From positions 1 to 6,304 of the forward strand of contig JASIBM010000082.1 in the NCBI GenBank assembly GCA_030045175.1: a stretch of 6,304 nucleotides of DNA, read 5' to 3'. Under the pieces are notes generated by a model, which worked only from the letters and a program-made list of their open reading frames with translations, was not told the DNA's origin and did not search any database. The stretch comes from Streptosporangiaceae bacterium. Its GTDB lineage: Bacteria; Actinomycetota; Actinomycetes; Streptosporangiales; Streptosporangiaceae. Shown in pieces: positions 6,208-6,304 of the stretch. Made by a program: the position numbers and the translations under genes. Numbering within the stretch: the first letter of the stretch is position 1; each line of letters starts with the position of its first letter.

Positions 6208-6304
6208 TCATCGTGACGCCCCGAGCCACAGGCCCAGCGCGCAGGCGACCTCATCGGCGCCAGGACGGTTAACATCGGCCAGGTCGGCCACCGTCCAGGA
6301 CAGC
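6208..6304 (-). CDS. yifB: C-terminus of YifB/ComM (Mg-chelatase-family AAA+ ATPase), 5' truncated by the window edge
   Basis: Thirty-one codons are present, from 6303 to the TGA at 6210-6208. They read LSWTVADLADVNRP, then GADEVACALGLWLGASR. The pattern (R/S)-W-T-(I/V)-A-D-L followed by an acidic loop and EV-x-AL matches the end of the Mg_chelatase C-terminal domain of YifB/ComM, usually written as RTIADL...EAL.YR. ComM is a hexameric helicase that promotes branch migration in natural transformation, and its gene normally sits directly upstream of dprA in actinobacteria. The call rests on a short fragment plus this gene order. No start or Walker motifs are inside the window. Confidence 0.72.
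   Translation of the reverse strand, partial: LSWTVADLADVNRPGADEVACALGLWLGASR

Noticed and set aside
6126..6275. 50-residue N-terminal extension of the methyltransferase
   Set aside because: Would overlap the yifB end, is Arg/Gly-rich without family similarity, and the ATG at 6125 fits the family start and has a ribosome site.
1..6304. Mobile elements, CRISPR arrays, tRNA or rRNA genes
   Set aside because: No transposase or integrase motifs, spaced repeats, cloverleaf sequences or rRNA-like conserved blocks were found by eye on either strand.

Overview
The window is very GC-rich, with GC-biased third codon positions, GTG/ATG starts and Shine-Dalgarno sites of the GGAGG type. It also carries the C-terminus of a YifB/ComM protein and an actinobacterial-style DprA. 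Together these point to the chromosome of a high-GC actinomycete; I would not name a genus. No tRNA, rRNA, CRISPR array, transposase or integrase was seen.

Layout, left to right. (1) At 1-200 on the + strand is the last ~65 codons of a gene whose end resembles a glycoside-hydrolase-type TIM barrel. (2) Convergent to it, on the - strand, is a two-gene unit reading 2157 to 234: an AbiEi-like antitoxin/regulator with a restriction-endonuclease-like N-terminus and a winged helix, then an AbiEii-like nucleotidyltransferase toxin whose GTG start lies inside the antitoxin gene (17-bp overlap). Its leader is an AT-rich stretch with two inverted repeats. (3) dprA (- strand, 2328-3551) encodes the single-strand DNA/RecA-loading protein of natural transformation and ends in a GC-rich hairpin. 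(4) Between dprA and the next gene lie two same-orientation DnaA-box-like sites and a strong terminator hairpin. (5) A secreted, cysteine-rich protein with a C-terminal Ig-like domain (3792-5183, - strand). (6) A class I SAM-dependent methyltransferase (5358-6125, - strand). (7) At the right edge, the C-terminus of YifB/ComM (6208-6304, - strand).

The main structural observation is that yifB and dprA, normally adjacent and often coupled in actinobacteria, lie in the same order and orientation but are separated by about 2.6 kb holding a methyltransferase and a secreted protein. A type IV toxin-antitoxin-like pair sits directly downstream of dprA. The locus therefore looks like a conserved DNA-uptake/processing core into which accessory genes have been placed. 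No integration machinery is visible, so how they arrived is not shown. The genes from yifB to the toxin all read on the - strand. The hairpins at 3749-3786 and 2300-2319 and the promoter-like leader before the antitoxin suggest separate transcription units: yifB/methyltransferase, secreted protein, dprA, and the toxin-antitoxin pair.
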